Below are positions 5,690-10,194 of a stretch of 10,194 nt of DNA, one piece after another (within the stretch, counting starts at the first letter, position 1; the number at the start of each line of letters is the position of its first letter). The stretch is from positions 1-10,194 of the forward strand of contig CAYQDR010000153.1 of NCBI GenBank assembly GCA_964416315.1, in the 5' to 3' direction. The position numbers were made by a program, and so were the translations under genes. The notes beneath the pieces were generated by a model. The model was not told where the DNA came from and ran no database searches. It saw only the letters and a program-made list of their open reading frames with translations. Source of the DNA: CAYQDR01 sp964416315 (GTDB taxonomy: Bacteria > Methylomirabilota > Methylomirabilia > Rokubacteriales > DASRDR01).

Positions 5690-5741
5690 TGGGGCTGCTC
5701 GGTTCTCGGCCCGGCTCAGTGCGCCAGGGAGGCGCGGCGGC

Positions 5742-6038
5742 GTGCTGAAGGGCTACCTCCTCCTCGCGGCGGCGGTCTTCGCCATCGGGCTCTTCGGCGT
5801 GCTCACGCGCCGGAACGCGGTCGGCATCCTGCTCGGGATCGAGCTGATGCTGAACGCGGTGAACATCAACCTGGTCGCCTTCGCCTGGCACGGCGGGAAC
5901 CCCGTGGGCTGGGTGTTCGCCCTGTTCACGATCGCCATCACGGTGGCGGAGGTCGCGGTCGGGCTCGCGATCGTCATCGTCATCTTCCGCGTCCGCCGGA
6001 CGGTCGAGGCGGACCACCTGACGCTGCTCAGAGGGTGA
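5742..6038 (+). CDS. nuoK: NADH-quinone oxidoreductase subunit K
   Basis: NuoK (ND4L) is a three-helix membrane subunit that links the E-channel to the antiporter-like subunits. The product is 98 residues, the usual size. The two conserved membrane glutamates are present: Glu34 in LLGIELMLNAVNINLVAF and Glu70 in ITVAEVAVGLAIVIV. I place the start at GTG 5742, giving MLKGYLLLAAAVFAIG, because AGGGAGG at 5727-5733 is well spaced before it. The open frame further upstream only reads through the spacer repeat. The last residues (EADHLTLLRG) and the stop, which sits in GGGTGAGGG, are part of a tandem repeat. A diverged version (EADSLTRLRG) directly before nuoL probably represents the older gene end. 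If so, the present C-terminus has been replaced by that of the repeat unit. Confidence 0.95.
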   Translation: MLKGYLLLAAAVFAIGLFGVLTRRNAVGILLGIELMLNAVNINLVAFAWHGGNPVGWVFALFTIAITVAEVAVGLAIVIVIFRVRRTVEADHLTLLRG

Positions 6039-6126
6039 GGGACGTGAGGGAGAGCGGGGCGGCGCGGGGCTGGTGGGGGGGTCCGGGGGCGGAGCGGCAG
6101 CAGGCGCTCCCCCCCCAGGGGGAACA

Positions 6127-6159
6127 GAGGCGGACCACCTGACGCTGCTCAGAGGGTGA
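6127..6159 (+). pseudogene. Second copy of nuoK C-terminal codons
   Basis: This fragment is identical to the end of nuoK (EADHLTLLRG and TGA) but sits 121 bp downstream, out of frame, and without a start. It is the coding part of repeat unit 2 and is not expected to be translated. Confidence 0.8.
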
Positions 6160-6246
6160 GGGACGTGAGGGAGAGCGGGGCGCCGCGGGGCTGGTGGGGG
6201 GGTCTGGGGGCGGAGCGGCAGCAGGCGCTCCCCCCCAGGGGGAACA

Positions 6247-6279
6247 GAGGCGGATTCCCTGACGCGGCTCCGGGGCTGA
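6247..6279 (+). pseudogene. Third, diverged copy of nuoK C-terminal codons
   Basis: Read in the matching frame this gives EADSLTRLRG and TGA, 8 of 10 residues like the present NuoK end. Its stop lies only 7 bp before the nuoL GTG, the close spacing expected for nuoK-nuoL. I infer that this is the original end of nuoK, stranded when the repeat units were inserted upstream of it. Confidence 0.75.
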
Positions 6280-6286
6280 CGCCGCC

Positions 6287-8193
<1,907 letters not shown>

Positions 8194-8197
<4 letters not shown>

Positions 8198-9723
8198 TCC
8201 CGGTCCTCTCCCTCATCACCGGGACCCCGTTCGTCGCGGCCCTCCTCATCATGTTCACGGCGCGCCGGCGCCCGGCCGCGGTCCGCGGCATCGCGGCGGC
8301 GGCCGCGACCCTGTCGCTGGCCCTGTCGGTCTACGCGTACTTCGCCTACCAGCCGGAGCGCGGGGGCTTCCAGTTCTACGAGCGGTACCCGCTCGTCCCC
8401 GCCCTCGGCATCGCGGTCGAGTTCGGGGCGGATGGGATCTCGCTGCTCCTCATCCTCCTGACGGCGCTGATCATCTTCGCCGGCGTCTTCGCGTCCTGGA
8501 CCATCCGGGTCCGGGACCAGGAATTCTACGCCCTGCTCCTCACCCTCGTGACGGGGGTCTTCGGGGTCTTCTGCGCGCTCGACCTCTTCGTCTTCTTCCT
8601 CTTCTACGAGCTGGCCGTGCTGCCGATGTACCTCCTCATCGGGATCTGGGGGACGTCCGCGCGCGTCCAGCCGCGCGGGATCTTCGGCTGGGCCATCCGC
8701 GAGGTCGGCCTCGGCAGCAAGGAGTACGCGGCGATGAAGCTGACCCTGTACCTCCTCTTCGGGTCGGCGTTCATCCTGGTCGGCCTCTTCGTCCTCTACT
8801 TCGCGGCGGGGGCGGGCTCCTTCTCCCTGCTCGCCCTCCAGCAGGCCGCCTTCCCCGCCGGGCTCCAGCGGTGGGTCTTCCTCGCGCTTTACGTGGGCTT
8901 CGGCATCCTCGCAGGCATCTGGCCGCTCCACACCTGGTCGCCCGACGGTCACGCGTCGGCCCCGACCGCGGTCTCGATGCTCCACGCCGGCGTGCTGATG
9001 AAGCTCGGGGCGTACGGGGTCGTGCGGATCGCGATGGGGCTCCTGCCGGCGGCGGCGGCCGAGTGGGCGTGGCTCATCGGGACGATCGCCGCGATCAACA
9101 TCGTTTACGGGGCCCTCTCCGCCATGGCCCAGACGGACCTCAAGTACGTCGTGGCCTACTCCTCCGTCTCCCACATGGGCATCGTCCTGCTCGGCGCGGC
9201 GACCCTGACCGAGGCCGGGCTGAACGGCTCCGTGTTCCAGATGTTCGCCCACGGGATCATGACGGGTCTCTTCTTCGCGCTCGTCGGGCTCATCTACGAG
9301 AAGGCCCACACGCGCGAGATCGCGGCGATGCACGGCTTCGGGCGGCGGATGCCCGGGATCGCCGCGGCGTTCACGCTGGGCGCGCTCTCCTCGCTCGGGC
9401 TCCCGGGACTGTCCGGCTTCGTGGCCGAGATCCTCGCGTTCCTCGGGGCCTGGCAGTCGGCCTCCCGTTGGTGGCTCTTCCCGGCGGTGGCGGGGACGTT
9501 CCTGACGGCCGTCTACGTCCTGCGCGTCGCCAAGCAGATCTTCTGGGGGCCGCTCGGCGAGGGCGAGCACGGCGAGCTCGCAGACGCCGAGGGCCCGGAG
9601 TGGGTGAGCCTGGTCCTCCTCTCGGGGACGCTCGTCCTCTTCGGGCTCGCGCCCGCGCTGGCGATCGGGCGGATCGACGGCGCGACGGTGGCGCTGCTCG
9701 AGCGCCTGGGCGTGCTCCCGTGA
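8194..9723 (+). CDS. nuoM: NADH-quinone oxidoreductase subunit M
   Basis: NuoM (ND4) is the middle antiporter-like subunit. The 509 residues start at an ATG that overlaps the nuoL stop as ATGA; the frame is open further upstream inside nuoL, but MIPVLSLITGTPFVAAL begins directly with the first helix. Family residues visible include Glu139 in FFLFYELAVLPMYLLIG, PLHTWSPDGHASAPTA (244-259), Lys270 in HAGVLMKLGAYG, Lys317 in QTDLKYVVAYSSVSHMG and Glu412 in SGFVAEILAF. The helix before PLHTW reads YVGFGILAGIWPLHTW and has no lysine. In E. coli-type NuoM the matching place has a buried Lys (FAVKMPMVPLH), and here Leu239 appears to stand there. This variant seems to belong to a distinct NuoM lineage rather than being a damaged gene, since the rest is intact. 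Confidence 0.96.
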
Positions 9724-9778
9724 GCCGGCCCGGGTCCACGCCCCGAGAGCGTGAGGCTGCGTCCCCGAGGGTCGCCCG
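9724..9778. other. Short nuoM-nuoN spacer
   Basis: These 55 bp hold no fold-back or repeat comparable to the other spacers. GAGGGT at 9767-9772 is the likely ribosome binding site of nuoN. Confidence 0.5.
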
Positions 9779-10194
9779 GTGATCCTGCTCACCCTCGAGC
9801 TGGCGATCGGCGGGCTGATGCTCGTCGTCTTCGGGCTCGGGCTCGCGTGGGGACCGGCCCGCCGGCGGGAGATCGGGGCCGTGACGGCGGTCGGGCTCGC
9901 CGGGCTTCTCCTGCTCGCGGTCGTCCACGACGCGCGCGGGCCCCTCGGGGACGGCGCGTTCGTCGTGGACGGCCTGGCGCGGTTCTTCAAGCAGGTCTTC
10001 ATCCTGGCGACGCTCCTCGGCGTCGTGGGGGGGCTCGCGCTTCCCGAGACGCCGTTCCAGCGCCGGGCGCCCGAGTACCACCTGCTCCTGCTCGCGTCGC
10101 TCCTCGGGATGATGCTCCTGGCCTCCGCGCGGGAGCTCGTCCTCCTCTTCGTCGCCTTCGAGCTGATGTCGATCCCGCTCTACGTGCTCGCGGG
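9779..10194 (+). CDS. nuoN: NADH-quinone oxidoreductase subunit N, 3'-truncated
   Basis: NuoN (ND2) is the third antiporter-like proton-pumping subunit, next to NuoK. The frame runs off the window after 138 codons. The start is GTG at 9779, giving MILLTLELAIGGLMLVVFGLG; a TGA at 9752-9754 in the same frame with no start codon in between makes this the only reasonable start, and GAGGGT (9767-9772) precedes it. The visible part has hydrophobic helices and typical NuoN segments: FVVDGLARFFKQVFILATLL (about 61-80), then EYHLLLLASLLGMMLLASARELVLLF and FVAFELMSIPLYVLA, which includes the conserved helix-5 Glu. The lysines of the later helices lie outside the window, so the proton path cannot be judged. 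Position after nuoM is the standard order. Confidence 0.95.
   Translation, partial: MILLTLELAIGGLMLVVFGLGLAWGPARRREIGAVTAVGLAGLLLLAVVHDARGPLGDGAFVVDGLARFFKQVFILATLLGVVGGLALPETPFQRRAPEYHLLLLASLLGMMLLASARELVLLFVAFELMSIPLYVLA

Larger units (their letters stand above)
6006..6279 (+). repeat. Tandem repeat carrying three copies of the nuoK 3' end
   Basis: Unit 1 (6006-6126, 121 bp) starts inside nuoK. Unit 2 (6127-6246, 120 bp) differs by two substitutions and one C fewer in a C-run. A third, partial unit (6247-6279) has only the nuoK-tail part and is diverged, with 26 of 33 bases matching copy 1. The non-coding part of each full unit folds into a stem, GGGGG-C-GGAGCG (6085-6096) with CGCTCC-CCCCC (6105-6115), with one bulged C; the equivalent in unit 2 is about 6206-6236. 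Confidence 0.9.

Noticed and set aside
5625..5741. Possible N-terminal extension of nuoK
   Set aside because: It only translates the second spacer repeat and core, would exceed the normal NuoK length by 39 residues, and lacks hydrophobic content. The GTG at 5742 has a good ribosome binding site.

Overview
The window is a stretch of a respiratory complex I (NADH:quinone oxidoreductase, nuo) operon, all on the + strand. In order it reads: nuoB (5' end missing), nuoC, a NIPSNAP-family gene, nuoD, nuoH, nuoI, nuoJ, nuoK, nuoL, nuoM and nuoN (3' end missing). GC content is very high: codon third positions are almost always G or C, and six of the ten genes whose start is visible use GTG. The gene order without nuoE/F/G between nuoD and nuoH, the high GC and the many GC-rich fold-back spacers would suit an uncultured soil or subsurface bacterium such as the Rokubacteria/Methylomirabilota group. 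That placement is inference from style, not from a marker gene.

Region by region: 1-425 nuoB (cluster N2 subunit); 426-841 a spacer made mostly of a perfect 158-bp tandem repeat; 842-1324 nuoC; 1325-1520 a spacer with two strong hairpins and a second copy of the last 13 codons of nuoC; 1521-2159 a two-domain NIPSNAP protein; 2169-3332 nuoD; 3333-3432 a compound palindrome whose last arm holds the nuoH ribosome binding site; 3433-5448 nuoH, nuoI and nuoJ, overlapping one another; 5449-5741 a 63-bp direct repeat pair around a fold-back; 5742-6038 nuoK; 6039-6286 a tandem repeat carrying two further copies of the nuoK 3' end; 6287-9723 nuoL and nuoM, overlapping by 4 bp; 9779-10194 the start of nuoN.

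NuoB, C, D and I form the peripheral arm that passes electrons to quinone. NuoH and the antiporter-like J/K/L/M/N form the membrane arm that moves protons. The electron-input module NuoE/F/G is not here and must be elsewhere, replaced, or absent. The most unusual points are: (i) spacer elements that duplicate the 3' end of the upstream gene at nuoC and at nuoK; (ii) fold-back or repeat elements of different sequence at five of ten gene junctions in one operon; (iii) a NIPSNAP gene embedded between nuoC and nuoD; (iv) a NuoM that appears to lack the mid-membrane lysine of the helix before the PLHTW motif. I do not see a CRISPR array, tRNA, rRNA, transposase or other mobile-element gene.
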